The position numbers and the translations under genes are program-made. This document shows positions 12,139 through 24,477 of a DNA stretch of 64,000 nt, one piece after another. How positions within the stretch are numbered: the first letter of the stretch is position 1; the number at the start of each line of letters is the position of its first letter. The notes beneath the pieces are model-generated. The model did no database searches. It was not told the origin of the DNA and saw nothing but the letters and a program-made list of their open reading frames with translations. Origin of the DNA: Spisula solida (Eukaryota > Mollusca > Bivalvia > Venerida > Mactridae); contig OX365952.1 of assembly GCA_947247005.1 (NCBI GenBank), positions 51,874,722-51,938,721 of the forward strand, in the 5' to 3' direction.

Positions 12139-13002
12139 ATATATAAAAGTTCTATAAGTTTTGATGATTAAACATGTTTATATTACTAATCACGGTCTAT
12201 AACAACAAGTGACGGTCGAAAATCAACAGTGCGTGGTAAAAACTCCTCACTACGTTTTACGCTTACTCCGACCTTGCGTAGAGTTACGCCAATACTTACG
12301 ACAGAACATGAGAAATAATATCTTAGTAAAACGCATTTGCGCAAATATTATCGACGTACGCAATATTTACGGAAAACTTAGAGTTACGCTAGCGTAAATG
12401 CTTTGATAAAACAGTACCTCGGTGTATGCGCACAATTGAGACATTTACGCATCGAAGGTTATAATTGGACAGTGTGGAGAAGGTTATAAACCACTACATG
12501 CAAACGCGTACCAAAATCGTACTCAAATAGTCCTTACAGAAACTTCTGTTTGCCTGGAAATGGTGATATGCCTTGGCAAAATGGAACTTGAATCATCTTA
12601 TTGACTTTCAAGGTATTGTATACATGCAGTTGAATGAGTGAATGTGTTTCATTTTGAATATTTTGAGATTTTGGCATATTTGACAAAGCAAAAGTAGAGT
12701 AGGGTAAAACCCACATTTGATCGGTCCGCGCGTCTGTAAAAATTAATTTGTCTACCGCCTTTGACGAACAAAATCTTTGACCACCAGATTTTTGGTCTTA
12801 TTTTGTAGCTGAAACATACTTCTTTTCAGTGATATAGGTCTGTGAACTGGTCATAGACTTTAACATGGTGTAATCTGGGGCTGACAATTGTCACTTTACA
12901 TTGAGCTAAAGAGCATTTTGATTTAGTGGTTTGTGACCAGAATGGAAAGGTTTTTATGAGAGAAAAACAGAATTGTCATGAAATCCAGCAGTCCGTAAGA
13001 GT
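12139..13002. other. Intergenic DNA downstream of the SMB gene
   Basis: No coding signal on either strand. In particular, no minus-strand frame resembling a seven-helix receptor domain follows the gene that ends at 13003. Confidence 0.5.
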
Positions 13003-13767
13003 TTAGTATATTAATTGGTGATAACTTGACGTAAAAGCGACCAGGAGGCCGGTGACCAATATATTCAACGAAACCGAAACATATGTGCCGCTTCCATTTA
13101 AATGTGCATGATATTTCTCTTTATACCTTGATATATAATTGCCAGAACAAAGTGAAATTCCTTTGAATGTGCCAACTGAATACATAAGAAGATATTCGTG
13201 AGCCTGGAATATCAACCCTTCCACCTCTACAACGCCGTTCTCTAGCTCTATGTAGAAAGGCAAGGAAACCAATGGACAGAATAACAAATTCGACATAGCT
13301 ATTATATTGCACGTTATATCCGCTTCTTTCAACCCGTCTTCAAATGGCATACAGAATAAAGTTTCTTCGACAGGTTGGAACAACGCTTTCTTTCCTATCT
13401 CCATAGTACTAGGGCGTGATGTATCTGCGTTGTATTGACCAATGTTCGAGTCAAGCTGTGTAAACAATTCTTTTAGGTCATATAGTTCATTTAAATATAC
13501 AACACGTTGTACTTCAGCCCTGACAAATTCACCATCAACTAGAATATTCAATATCGAAAAACTTTCTACGGTTGTTGTGTAGTATATAAACCAGAATAGC
13601 ACCTCTACTTCTTCCAAGATTGCAGCAGTACTGAATATACGGGATGTAGGGTATGATACAGTTATCCTGAAGTCCAACCTCACGTGCATTATGTTTGCAA
13701 AAGCAGGAATACATGTATCACCTACACTGTACGTCGTCAAAGGGCATTCCATGTTTATACACACATT
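13003..13767 (-). CDS. Exon 2 of SMB-type ectodomain protein: juxtamembrane region and terminal hydrophobic segment
   Basis: The acceptor (TTCTTTCAG on the minus strand, at 13768-13770) opens a phase-0 exon of 254 codons plus stop, which joins exon 1 without a frame change. The start, NVCINMECPLTTYSVGDTC, continues the Cys-rich ectodomain. The C-terminus, GTYVSVSLNILVTGLLVAF, is hydrophobic, and a stop follows within nine residues. In relatives I recall from bivalves this position begins helix 1 of a family-2-like receptor. Here the chain ends instead, so the product would be a single-pass or membrane-anchored ectodomain, or a truncated receptor. No convincing splice donor precedes the stop. 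Confidence 0.7.
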   Translation of the reverse strand, partial: NVCINMECPLTTYSVGDTCIPAFANIMHVRLDFRITVSYPTSRIFSTAAILEEVEVLFWFIYYTTTVESFSILNILVDGEFVRAEVQRVVYLNELYDLKELFTQLDSNIGQYNADTSRPSTMEIGKKALFQPVEETLFCMPFEDGLKEADITCNIIAMSNLLFCPLVSLPFYIELENGVVEVEGLIFQAHEYLLMYSVGTFKGISLCSGNYISRYKEKYHAHLNGSGTYVSVSLNILVTGLLVAFTSSYHQLIY

Positions 13768-14425
13768 CTGAAAGAAAGAATAACATGAAGCAGTACACTG
13801 AAACACGACTATAAATAAATGGCACAAATAAGGAACTAATGTTTATTTAAAGTCATCCAGGGAGTGGTCGCCACGCCCATTCATGGTTCGGCAACAATTG
13901 ATTCCGGGTACATAGATGCACATTTTATTCCCGCCAAGTATTGTGTCCCGGCAGATAGACGCAGATTTTTATTCCCGCGAAATGGTACCGACCACCATTA
14001 ATTGCTTTGTTTGGGCAATGGACACTAGTTTATGTGTTTTGTGTATAAATGAATCAATGACCCTTGTTGAAAAACCAAAGCTACCAGAATCAATAAATGG
14101 AGTAAAAAGAAATGCATATACGAGATTTAAATAGCGCCTCTTTCATGCGAACACACGTTCAAAGGCACTTTACATATAGGGTTGCAGCCACAAGGGGCAG
14201 GTGCATACTCTATCAGTGCAGATACAGCATGATCTGACCAGAGGGACAGACTGAGAGAAAGCGCTTGCAGGGAGAGAGAGACTTTAGATACAGGCATATA
14301 CGGTGCAGTAGAAGTTTGCCTAGCTCTAATATCGAATAGACAGTATGTTTCTTTAATGTGCCAGGTGTATCGCACCAATACAATTAGGTACAACAAATAC
14401 AATAAAACATGCATATAATACTTAC

Positions 14426-15505
14426 AATCTCCTCATTAAAGACGGCTGGGGCGGTACAACGGTGTGTGTTACTGTGAGAGGAGCTAGCCAAATGGTTGTC
14501 TTGTAGTGTAAGTATAGATGTGAAAGACAGAGAGTCTGGAATTATGAGTTGACGGTACCCAGGGCAGTCAATCTTCATCAATGGATTATGTCTCTCATTA
14601 CACATCATACAAAACACATTCTTGAATGTCATTGGTGGGAAGTCTACCGGCGAATAATATGTCTGGCATTTGTCTTGAAATTCTTCGTACGATGGATCAG
14701 ACGGATCACAACTTGAGATCATGTCTAGAGGATGTAAACAGTTGGTTAGTGATGTATGTTTCGGTGCAGACAGATACAGAACACATTGCACGGCACCAGA
14801 TGTCAACTTGTGAATGATATTATCATTATAGAGTTCTGCATGGTAGTATAACAGCAAGGCAAATTCTACGACACTATCACAATGTACCGTATATGTCCAT
14901 TCTATCAGATCATCGTGGTCCTCGTTACACATAGCACAGTATATATTCCTGTACTGCCGACCAGTAGAATTACTATAAACTGGTAAGACGTCAGTTAGGC
15001 TGCCTTCATCAGGCGAGTAACACGCATCAACAATACTCATGTTATCATTGTGACTACAATATTGATATAACATGTAACTTGTCCTCGTGTATTTACTGTA
15101 ATCCAATACATTGACGATTGTTGTTTGTGTACAGACCTCTGGTTTCTCCGCCGACAGTAGAAGTATTCTGATAGGTTCCTTGTCATAACAACAGTCACCA
15201 AGCTCCATGCATGTATCATTACAGTTACACCGTCTGCAACAAACTTTGTCCGCTTGTGTGACATTAACCATGTCTTGATCAGTAATATCGAATCCACAAT
15301 GACTTGAAGGACAGTATTCATTTAGAATGCTCAAAGTTGCATTGTAAGATTCAGATATTGACTCTTGTAGCAATGAATCAACATCGAAGATTGATGAAAT
15401 ATTGGCAATATTCGTTAATGTTCCCATGATGGGTTCATCACTTTGTCGAAGTCCCTTAAATGACATGAAAATCAAACCTAATCTGACAAACATTGACAAA
15501 AACAT
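14426..15505 (-). CDS. Exon 1 of secreted/membrane protein with somatomedin-B-like Cys cluster
   Basis: The exon encodes 360 residues from an ATG followed by a hydrophobic signal peptide (residues 2 to about 18, FLSMFVRLGLIFMSF). Residues 65-106 form a Cys cluster (CCRRCNCNDTCMELGDCC) with the spacing of a somatomedin-B domain. Two further Cys modules follow, each ending in a CAMCNED / CMMCNER motif (about 190-195 and 299-304). Several N-glycosylation sequons are present (NIS, NAT, NVT, NDT, NMS, NST). The donor GTAAGTATT at 14425 ends the exon in phase 0, giving a 614-residue protein with exon 2. Proteins of this layout in bivalves often precede a seven-helix domain, which is not found here. 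The exact ligand or role is unknown. Confidence 0.75.
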
Positions 15506-16458
15506 TTTGACAATTAGTTTTTAAAATATTCCAACGCATGAGGTGTCAATATGCCTATTTCTTTTCCGACCAAACCTACCAGTATACACTGACACGAGTC
15601 CGTAGATGGTATTGTAACGCCTTTATTTATGGTTGAAGATCGCAAAACTTGTAGCAATTTGTATGAAAGTTGTTGTTTCACGGAGTATTCAGAATTTCTA
15701 TAAAAGATGTGAATTGTGTAGTGAAGAACATGTCTATATATAGTAAGGTTTGTCTCTAACAGGTGTGTTATCTTATTGTTATCTTATCAAGTAGTGTAAG
15801 TCCTCCGCGCTTCTTTATAACAAGGTGGGAATATCGGCGTTATTAATGCCAGTACACGAAAGGATGAAAACATGTCTGTTCAATTGCTGTATAAAATAAT
15901 CAAAGTGTCATACTATCTATCACGTGAAAGCACAGAATGAGTTAATCAATCAGCTTGTAGTGTGACATTTATTATGCGTGGGAATGAACCACACATTCAA
16001 TTCAATGACGTATCGAAGTACGTGTGAACATCTACAGCGAGCCGTTATCATACGGAATATCCTGATTGGATACGTGAAGATACATTGAATGAGACTTGAC
16101 ACTATAACACTTTTAATACTACATTGTATTTCAAATACATTTGTACGCCTGTTTGGTTGTTGTTATTTCTTTCATCAATTACAGACAATACATATATGTC
16201 AACAATAGCAGAAACCTTCCCTAATTTATTGTATTATTTCATTTTTGTATTAATATATGTTTATGTCTGTACATATTTACAAAAGAGTGTACAAATACAA
16301 AAACACCATGAATGACACAGTGTGACACAAGCTCGATTTACTGTTCCATGTAAATACATTCAAACGTTAATGCCTGCGTAACTAACTAGTTTGATGACTG
16401 AACGATTTTATCAATTGGTACGAGTGTACGAGGGGCAATCCATAATTAACAGGACTGG
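15506..16458. other. Upstream region of the SMB gene
   Basis: A TATA-like palindrome (ctatatatag, about 15735) sits some 230 bp upstream of the minus-strand ATG and could be its promoter element; this is weak. Nothing else is recognised up to the minisatellite. Confidence 0.3.
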
Positions 16459-17930
16459 GTGACAATGTGTGCTCAATGTGATGCACCTTGGATGACAATA
16501 TGTACTCAATGTGATGCACCTTGGATGACAATGTGTACTCAATGTGATGTACCTTGGATGACAATGTGTACTCAATGTGATGTACCTAGTATGACAATGT
16601 GTACTCAATGTGATGTACCTTGGATGACAATGTGTACTCAATGTGATGTACCTTGGATGACAATGTGTACTCAATGTGATGTACCTTGGATGACAATGTG
16701 TACTCAATGTGATGTACCTAGTATGACAATGTGTACTCAATGTGATGTACCTTGGATGACAATGTGTACTCAATGTGATGTACCTAGTATGACAATGTGT
16801 ACTCAATGTGATGCACCTTGGATGACAATGTGTACTCAATGTGATGTACCTTGGATGATAATGTGTACTCAATGTGATGTACCTAGTATGACAATGTGTA
16901 CTCAATGTGATGTACCTTGAATGACAATGTGTACTCAATGTGATGTACCTTGGATGACAATGTGTACTCAATGTGATGCACCTTGGATGACAATGTGTAC
17001 TCAATGTGATGCACCTTGGATGACAATGTGTACTCAATGTGATGTACCTAGTATGATAATGTGTACTCAATGTGATGTACCTTGGATGACAATGTGTACT
17101 CAATGTGATGCACCTTTATAACAATATGTACTCAATGTGGTGCACATTTTGTGACAATGTGTACTCAATGTGATGCACCTTGGACGACAATGTGTACTCA
17201 ATGTGATGTACCTTTGATAACAATGTGTACTCAATGTGATGAACCTTTTGTGACAATGTGTACTCAATTTGATGCACCTTTTGTGACAATGTATACTCAA
17301 TGTGATGCACCTAGTATGACAATGTGTACTCAATGTGATGCACCTTGGATGACAATGTGTATTCAATATGATTCACCTTGGATAACAATGTGTGCTCAAT
17401 GTGATGCACCTTGGATGACAATGTGTATTCAATATGATGCACCTTGGATAACAATGTGTGCTCAATGTGATGCACCTTGGATGACAATATGTGCTCAATG
17501 TGATGCACCTTGGATGACAATGTGTATTCAATGTGATGCACCTTGGATGACAATGTGTATTTAATATGATTCACCTTGGATAACAATGTGTATTCAATGT
17601 GATGCACCTTGGATGACAATGTGTATTCAATGTGATGTACCTTGGATGACAATGTGTACTCAATGTGATGCACCTTGGATGACAATGTGTATTCAATATG
17701 ATGCACCTTGGATAACAATGTGTGCTCAATGTGATGCACCTTGGATGACAATGTGTATTCAATGTGATGCACCTTAGATAACAATGTGTGCTCAATGTGA
17801 TGCACCTTGGATAACAATGTCTATTCAATGTGATGCACCTTGGATGACAATGTCTATTCAATATGATGCACCTTGGATGACAATGTGTGCTCAATGTGAT
17901 GCATCTTGGATGACAATGTGTGGCTTGGAT
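16459..17930. repeat. 33-bp minisatellite, about 44 copies
   Basis: The unit is 33 bp (atgacaatgtgtactcaatg then tgatgtaccttgg). Because 33 is a multiple of three, several frames stay open for long distances on both strands: an 11-residue MTMCTQCDVPW repeat on plus, ITLSTHCHPRY and HHIEYTLSSKV repeats on minus. No initiator context, splice site or flanking coding region supports translation. There are two subfamilies: tgtactcaatgtgatgta to about 17340, then tgtattcaatatgatgca mixes. Confidence 0.9.
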
Positions 17931-18388
17931 GCACACAGATCAATAATCGGCGTGTAGGCCTAACAAAACACTCGAGATCACTGTTATTCTGAGCCAATGT
18001 TTTACATTTCTGTCAGATACTTACCTGTACAGCAAGGTAAACACTTATTTATGTCATTGAAAGTCTTGACACGATAGAATATATGGTTTATACATATGTA
18101 ATCAATTACCGGACCTCCAGACTCTAGGTCTAGACATCCAGTAACCGGAACTCTAGCCTCTTCCTATTTTATATTTTATACACGCCTCCAGCTGGCGCTT
18201 ATCGACGTATATTATGTTGAAGCAGTGAGCTCCCTTACATTTCTCTGTTTTAGATCGTTGCATTATATATGCACGAAGTCGCTGTTTGTGTGTTTTTAAT
18301 GTTAGTGTACTTTGTATACATAACAAACTTGCATCTTAAGTTGACCGGTTGCCTTCTATCGTATTCCAATGAAGTAAGCCTATATCCC
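17931..18388. other. Intergenic DNA
   Basis: No gene, element boundary or repeat is recognised. Confidence 0.4.
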
Positions 18389-18560
18389 AGCAAATATTAC
18401 ATATCGGTCCAATGTCGGTCCGATATCAGTTGCTATGTCGGCCCGACATCGGTTTCCGATATCGGCTAGAAATCGGATGTGCAACCCGGCTCGATGTCGG
18501 TCCGTTATCGGCTGTATGACTGTTCACCGATCTGGAGCCGGCATCATGCCGACATGAATA
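18389..18560. repeat. Degenerate GTCGG/ATCGG repeat block
   Basis: Irregular repetition of tcggtccgatatc / gatgtcggtccg / gatatcggc motifs, many of them short palindromes (gccgatatcggc-like). Similar blocks are, as I recall, dispersed in molluscan genomes, but I cannot assign a family. Confidence 0.5.
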
Positions 18561-19149
18561 TATTCACAAAGCTAACCATTATCAGACCATTTATTATTTT
18601 GTATTTGTTTGAAAACTTTTCTCATACATATTTTCTGCTACTTGATGTTATCCCGAAATTCCCAGTGGAACTTTGAGCAGCAGAAGGCTCGCTCTTGTTT
18701 TTTGTTTTTCATAAAATTTATTCACGGTAAATTTACAATCAAAATGTAGCATTAATTGATTAACTTGCTTTGCATACAATATAAAACACAAATAAAGCTT
18801 ATAGTTCACGATGTTCACTGTTAATATAAAAGTTCATACTGTTCTTCGAGTTTATGAGGAGGAGGGGAATAGGTAAGGGAGTACACTGTTTATATTAAAT
18901 CACACTGTCCACATAAAAGTTACTTTTTTCACTGATGTAAGGTTTAATATTGAACACTGTATAGTGTCGGCATGGCAAAAACTACATAGTTCTATGCAGC
19001 ACTCGCCACACCGACACCACACTACACAGCGAGAAGCAGGCTTTACAAATTAGTTCATATATAACACAATGACTTGAAAAAAAGACTGGATTCTGCTTAT
19101 GACCAAAAACGTGCTTACAGAAGTACATGGAAAGAATAGATGACGAGAC

Positions 19150-19408
19150 TGAGGAGTGCGTCTGACAACAACATCTGACAACAACGTCTGACAACAACAT
19201 CTGACAACAACGTCTGACAACAACATCTGACAACAACGTATGACAACAACGTCTGACAACAACGTCTGACAACAACGTCTGACAACAACATCTGACAACA
19301 ACGTCTGACAACAACGTTGACAACAACGTCTGACAACAACATCTGACAACAACGTCTGACAACAACGTCTGACAACAACATCTGACAACAACATCTGACA
19401 ACAACATA
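19150..19408. repeat. 13-bp minisatellite (TCTGACAACAACR), about 19 copies
   Basis: Near-perfect 13-bp units (gtctgacaacaac / atctgacaacaac) with one shortened copy at about 19314. Open frames on the minus strand arise from the 13-bp period cycling through three frames (LLSDVVVRCCCQT) and are not credible genes. Confidence 0.9.
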
Positions 19409-20580
19409 GATAGGAAAGGTAAGTTCTTCTTAGAAGCACTACAGAGTCTATCAAAAAGAAAGGAAATACAGTTCCGAAAGATATACATGTAATTACTAGT
19501 AGTTAAAACCCAGTATCTATTGCAATATGCAAACAAATAAAGAGAAACATTCTGAGATTATATAGTTATGAACATGGTGGAAAAGACATACATGTGTAAT
19601 ATACAACAACTTAAACGACAAAGAATATGACATTTATACAGTGAAAATAAGTAATCTAGATTGCAGTCTTCAGTTCTGTTTCCAGGACGACAGCCTAATG
19701 GGTCTAGCTAGTCATCATCCTGAAAACAGAAAGAAGAAAACAAACCAACAGCAGATTTACAATACATGACATAATTCTAGGTTAAACTTTTTAAACATAA
19801 AAATCTGAATACAGTGCTGGGCTATATTTAATAGCGAATTTTCGGGCGCGGAGCGCCCGAATAAATTTCACAATAAGTCAACGTGTCACGTGGTTTGGTC
19901 AGAGTTTGAATTCACTAATGGATCTGAAAATTTGTGTTACGGTTTTGAAGTGACGGAAAGATCCTGAAAAATGGCCGCCAATAGAATAACAAAAGTTACC
20001 TAAAATGCGTTATTCTGTAGCTCATATATTTTCTTTTATACTTTAATGATGTTTAAAAATATTCTAAAAACTCAGTAGGCCCATCTAGAACACATTTTAA
20101 TAAGGGAGATAAATACTCGGTTGCTTCGACCACCATCTTGGAACCCTGGGAAAAGCACTAACAAACTTCTACTCTAAGCGTATGCGACGACCGGATGTAA
20201 ACAATACGTCCGCACTGAGCGTGCGCAGATTTAGGCCACGCCCGATTTTACTCGATTAACTTTTTGAACAATTTGATAGATCTACAGCTGTTACATTTTC
20301 CCGGCTTATTTTTTTCTTGAAAACAGATTAACTGGACAAAGCTGTTCAATTCTAAAAATAAAAATAATTTAGTGCAAAATGGCAGCATCCAAAATTAAAT
20401 TTTATCACGCACGTTAATTAAATGTATCTGCTTTCGTGCCATTATTTTGTATTCAACATACGATCGTGACGGTTATTTTCTTTAACCTCTCGACGACGCT
20501 TATAATAATATACGTAACTTACTTAAAATGGTACTTTCAAGGGCCCGACCAGTGAGTAAACTGGTTAAAAAGCATAATAA
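19409..20580. other. Non-coding DNA with a GC-rich hairpin
   Basis: No gene. It contains the hairpin at 19841-19861. The stretch 19900-20250 has several ATGGC-type CpG-richer segments but no open frame with features. Confidence 0.4.
19841..19861. repeat. Perfect 9-bp-stem hairpin
   Basis: TTCGGGCGC, loop GGA, GCGCCCGAA. The stem is embedded in AT-rich flanks that are themselves roughly complementary (aatt / taaatt). It is probably the end structure of a transposon family and not a regulatory element. Confidence 0.7.
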
Positions 20581-21064
20581 TAGCTCGACGCGCACCTGTT
20601 ATAATCCGGTGACCTAGTTTAATTCTGTTGGCACTAAAAGTCGAAGACTGGCTTTCACTCTGTATGTATTTTAATGTATCCATCAAATGTCCTGTATTTA
20701 ACACTGAACAATTAAGCATGATATACAGATTACCGGTGAGACTCAGCGGCTGGATAACTGGCCCCGATCTCCCGAAGCATCTCAATCTGAGCTGAGATAA
20801 ATCTCAAATACTGCCATGTGTCATTAAAATCAATTCCATGGGAGTAAAAACTCTGAAAGTTGGCACCATAAAACATATACATTGTTCTTAGTTTATTACT
20901 GAAAACTATTTTAAGCACAAGACTTAAGAATGATCTCAAATTTATGCTCTTGACTTGAGCAAAATCTTAATTTGAGTTGAGATTTCTACTTGAGATGCTT
21001 CGGGAGATCGGGGCCAGGTTTTAGAAGTCGCGAGTCGCATTTGCAAACAGGTGCGCGTCGAAGC
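20581..21064. mobile_element. Outer inverted-repeat element containing a nested MITE
   Basis: AGCTCGACGCGCACCTGTT at 20581-20599 is matched in reverse at 21045-21064 (aacaggtgcgcgtcgaagct). Looser complementarity extends outward (ataataata / ttattatta). It encloses the 260-bp MITE at 20758-21017, so it looks like an older element with a younger one nested inside. Confidence 0.55.
20758..21017. mobile_element. 260-bp MITE with 28-bp perfect terminal inverted repeats
   Basis: The left end CTGGCCCCGATCTCCCGAAG... (20758-20785) is exactly inverted at 20990-21017. Partial complementarity continues inward (gagctgagataaatctcaa / ttgagttgagattt). There is no coding content. The target duplication is not resolved. 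Confidence 0.8.
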
Positions 21065-21814
21065 TCTTTATTATTACGCAGTATTTAAAATTAGTTTTAT
21101 AAAATAAGATAGATATCTTATTATCTTTATTTTATGTATTTTATCTAATAGTGATTAATTTACTCCTAACTCTCACTATACATTGTCCGCATCAACGTCG
21201 ATTCCGCGAAATCCCGTACTGTATGTATGCGGGTTTTAGCCGTACCGCTTAAATCAGGCGGCATTTTTAATGTAAACAAACCACTTTAACCTCAAAGACA
21301 CTTTAAACAAGGAAGAGACACTACACAAACCTAGCAAAAATTACCTGCACGTTCAAAATAATTGCAAAATGTAAAACAAATTGTATTTTCTACAACGACA
21401 CGTGCACCGTAGTAAAAAGCCGACCGTTCTGCAGCATGTCAAGATTTATAACGCTCATAAATCAATACTTAGACCCTGCAATTTCATCATATTGGTTCAA
21501 CTTCGAATTCATTCAATGCATAAACAAATCAAGTTAATATATAATACAGTGTACATACCTTCGGAAACAAAACATGTACTTTCGTTTTCGTTTTGCGATA
21601 TGGTCAAGCGCGCTCGATTAGCAGAAATCTAAAATGGCGCCCTCATTTGCATAATTTATTCAGAAATACAGGAGCATACAAGTTTGATAGTGCAGAGAGA
21701 AAACACAGAATGTGACAGCCTGCATAGAATCAGTAATTGATCAACTGATTACGCCATGAAAGTACTTGTTCTAAACAAGGAAAGTCGTATTATTATACAC
21801 ATAATCAAGGTAGT
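21065..21814. other. Non-coding DNA left of the foldback element
   Basis: Nothing supported. An open frame at 21381-21632 has no features. Confidence 0.4.
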
Positions 21815-21819
21815 TATAC

Positions 21820-22370
21820 CAATGGGGATAACGTATTGAACGGAAGTGATACCCCTGACGGGTTTTCGAGTGTAAATTTCGTCGCTTCGGTAAGTAAATC
21901 TTGATTTTTCTTTGTTTTGTAAAACGCTTTCAATGAAATCACCTAGCCCACCGTACCCGGCCCTATCGATACTTGCAGACCCAAGCCCATTTTCCCTTCA
22001 AATACCTGTGATTAAGGAGAACACTCGATTCTAGTGCGGTTTTGGATACTGCACCCCTGACGACCCGTCTACATTTTTTCCAATTTCTGCCGATTTGCAT
22101 GGTATGTTGCTGTTTTATGGGGCCAACTTCATTATTTACCTTATTCTATGTATGCATTTTGCAAAATTAGTTCGATGCAGTCAGGTTATGAGGCAGAATA
22201 GACGAAATAACCAATATGATACCCCTGACGGTTGATGTCCCTCACTGATACCCCTGACGCCTCAAAATACTATAATGTTGTAATACGAGACGGTCGGCTC
22301 TGTACATGTTAAACCACTAAAAAATCAAGATTCTAATCAATACATTTATTACGTAAATACATGAAGAACT
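21820..22370 (+). repeat. Left arm of foldback element, with four ACCCCTGACG motifs
   Basis: ACCCCTGACG occurs at 21851, 22063, 22221 and 22250, usually preceded by tgat. Repeated subterminal motifs like this often serve as transposase-binding sites; that role is inferred. Confidence 0.75.
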
Positions 22371-23052
22371 TGATAAACAATTCCAATAGACAAAAACAGT
22401 TGCATACAGAGATTTGGAATCGTACAGCAAGTCAAGTTGTGTGAGCTATAACAATTCATATTACAAATTATTATAAAGGAGTCCGTATTAATTTATTTAT
22501 TAATCTTACATTTCGACGACTCGTTGTTGAATATTGAAACCACCGTAAATGGGTTGTTATTAAGCTGCTGTTTGTTGTGCGGGTGCCTTGATACTTCAAT
22601 AAGTACTACTTAGGAAGCTCCACCAATCTAAACGAAATGCTTGTTCATAATAGGCAATATTTGACAAGCATTTTTATAAATTAATGGTGATATATCGTTG
22701 TTTCGCATCGAATTGTGTTTAGGAAATATAACTTATGTGAATATTCAGACTTAATAATTCAGATCACCTCACGATCTGACGCGGACATTATTTTATACAC
22801 GCGTTCGTTTCAATTCAAATATGACATTGTATTACTTCATGACATGTACTTGTATTACATTTCTTATTCTTCTTTCCTTGAACGCTTTACTTATTACTTA
22901 GATTTCTATTTATTTACATCCAGTTCTTGTTTACTTTGACCAGTAACCACCCATCAAATTAAAGTCAAGTGTGACTGACATGATGTAAATTATAGATGTA
23001 GTTTAACTTATACAGCAGATTAATATATTGTGATCTGAGGTACCTTGTACTG

Positions 23053-23784
23053 CCCTGCATTCAACGAAGTATTATGTGAGGTGTGTTACGTACCTATGTC
23101 GTACCTGCACTGCGTTCAAGGAAAGTTACCTGTAAACATGTTGAAAATCAGGGATTTTTGTTGCTATAATCCTTCGTTGTACGCTTCGTTTGCGGCAAAC
23201 AATTTGAAAGTATAAGTCCCCGTTTTTTTCGTTCTCAGTTTTGAAATATGTACGCATGCACGGGTTTTGCTATTCATATTCTTTTGTTTGCCTCTGTCCG
23301 CCATTTTGTTTAATTACACCAATACGCGCACACCACCCCAGGATATGGTTATTGTTCAACGAATAACAGGTACGTACCAGGTAAAAACGTGCGTCACTTT
23401 ATTTTTTCCTTGAACGCAGGGCTGTTATTCATTGAACGTTATGTTAAAAAAACCTGTTCGTCACGTGAGCGAAGTTTGGCTAACCATATCCGGAGGTGGT
23501 ATACCTAAATTGGTAAATTCTAACAAAATGGCGGACAGAGGCAAACAAAAAAATAGCAATAATGCAACCCATGCATCCGTACATATATCGAAATGCCCTG
23601 CGTTCAACGAAGAATGACGTGACGCACGTTTCGACACGTTATTCTTCGTTGAACGCAGGGTGGTCGAGAAGGAAAAAACGGGGATTTATACTTTTGTCGC
23701 AAACGAAGCGTACAACCAAGGATTGTAACGACAAAACCCTGTGGTTTTTAACATGTTTGCAGGTAACAGTCCTTGAACGCAGGG
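23053..23784. mobile_element. Palindromic element nested inside the foldback interior
   Basis: The outer ends read CCCTGCATTCAACGAAG (23053) and CCTTGAACGCAGGG (23771-23784). Long complementary arms follow: 23109-23350 pairs with about 23480-23784. Examples are ggatatggtta with taaccatatcc, gtttgcctctgtccgccatt with its inverse at about 23523, and cgcttcgtttgc with gcaaacgaagcg. There is no coding content. Confidence 0.7.
23596..23660. mobile_element. 65-bp micro-MITE hairpin
   Basis: CCCTGCGTTCAACGAAGAAT (23596-23615) and its exact 20-bp inverse (23641-23660) flank a 25-bp loop. The hairpin interrupts the right arm of the surrounding palindrome and has no counterpart in the left arm, so it was inserted after the palindrome formed. 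Confidence 0.8.
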
Positions 23785-24477
23785 ATGTTTTGTTATGCTT
23801 GTTCAAGATATTATTAATTGTGAATTACACAAGTTAATAACATTATTTAATGTTTGCTTATCGTTCGTGTAGTTATATAAGCGGAAACTCGCAGGCACTA
23901 CTCGGTATCATTTCCGTGTCGCGGAAACTTGTGACAGTTCACTAAATAGCCATCGATCCAGAAACAAGCAATTCAGACGCTGCAGGTATCGATGCATGTC
24001 AACAAACTCTTTAAATTGACGTACCTTTCTATGTCTGAAGTATGCTTATTTACATGTGCGTTTGATTTGAACGATCAACGCTGTGTTTGCTATAAACCGG
24101 TGTAGTTGTGAACGTAATGTACATGTGTAGAATACCACCAAACTCCTGGCAGTAGCTCACTACCTTAGTCCTTACTTAAGTATAGAAGAAAATATAAATA
24201 AATCCGTAAACTAGTTCCTTGCGTACTTATAGTTCTAAATAGTAAATCGGCTTTCAAAAATAATGTTAACATTAAAAAATAAATTCAGTTTATACTTCTT
24301 CACACCACATAGCCAATCAAAATGGGTCGCTTTCGATTTCTGTTGATATTTTATATTGCCAGTCTTTGTTTTGCCTGTGTCTGATTATATTATAACGTCT
24401 ATTTTATCAATAAAACAATGCGTAGGAACTTCTTTTAACGGTTTGTTCTACATTGGTAGAGAAGTTCCAGAATCATG

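Noticed and set aside
16411..17936. Open frames of 120-230 codons across the 33-bp array (both strands)
   Set aside because: They arise from a unit length divisible by three. No start context, splice sites, domains or flanking coding sequence.
19115..19536. Cys-rich minus-strand frames (SDVVVRCCCQT)
   Set aside because: Generated by the 13-bp repeat read in rotating frames.
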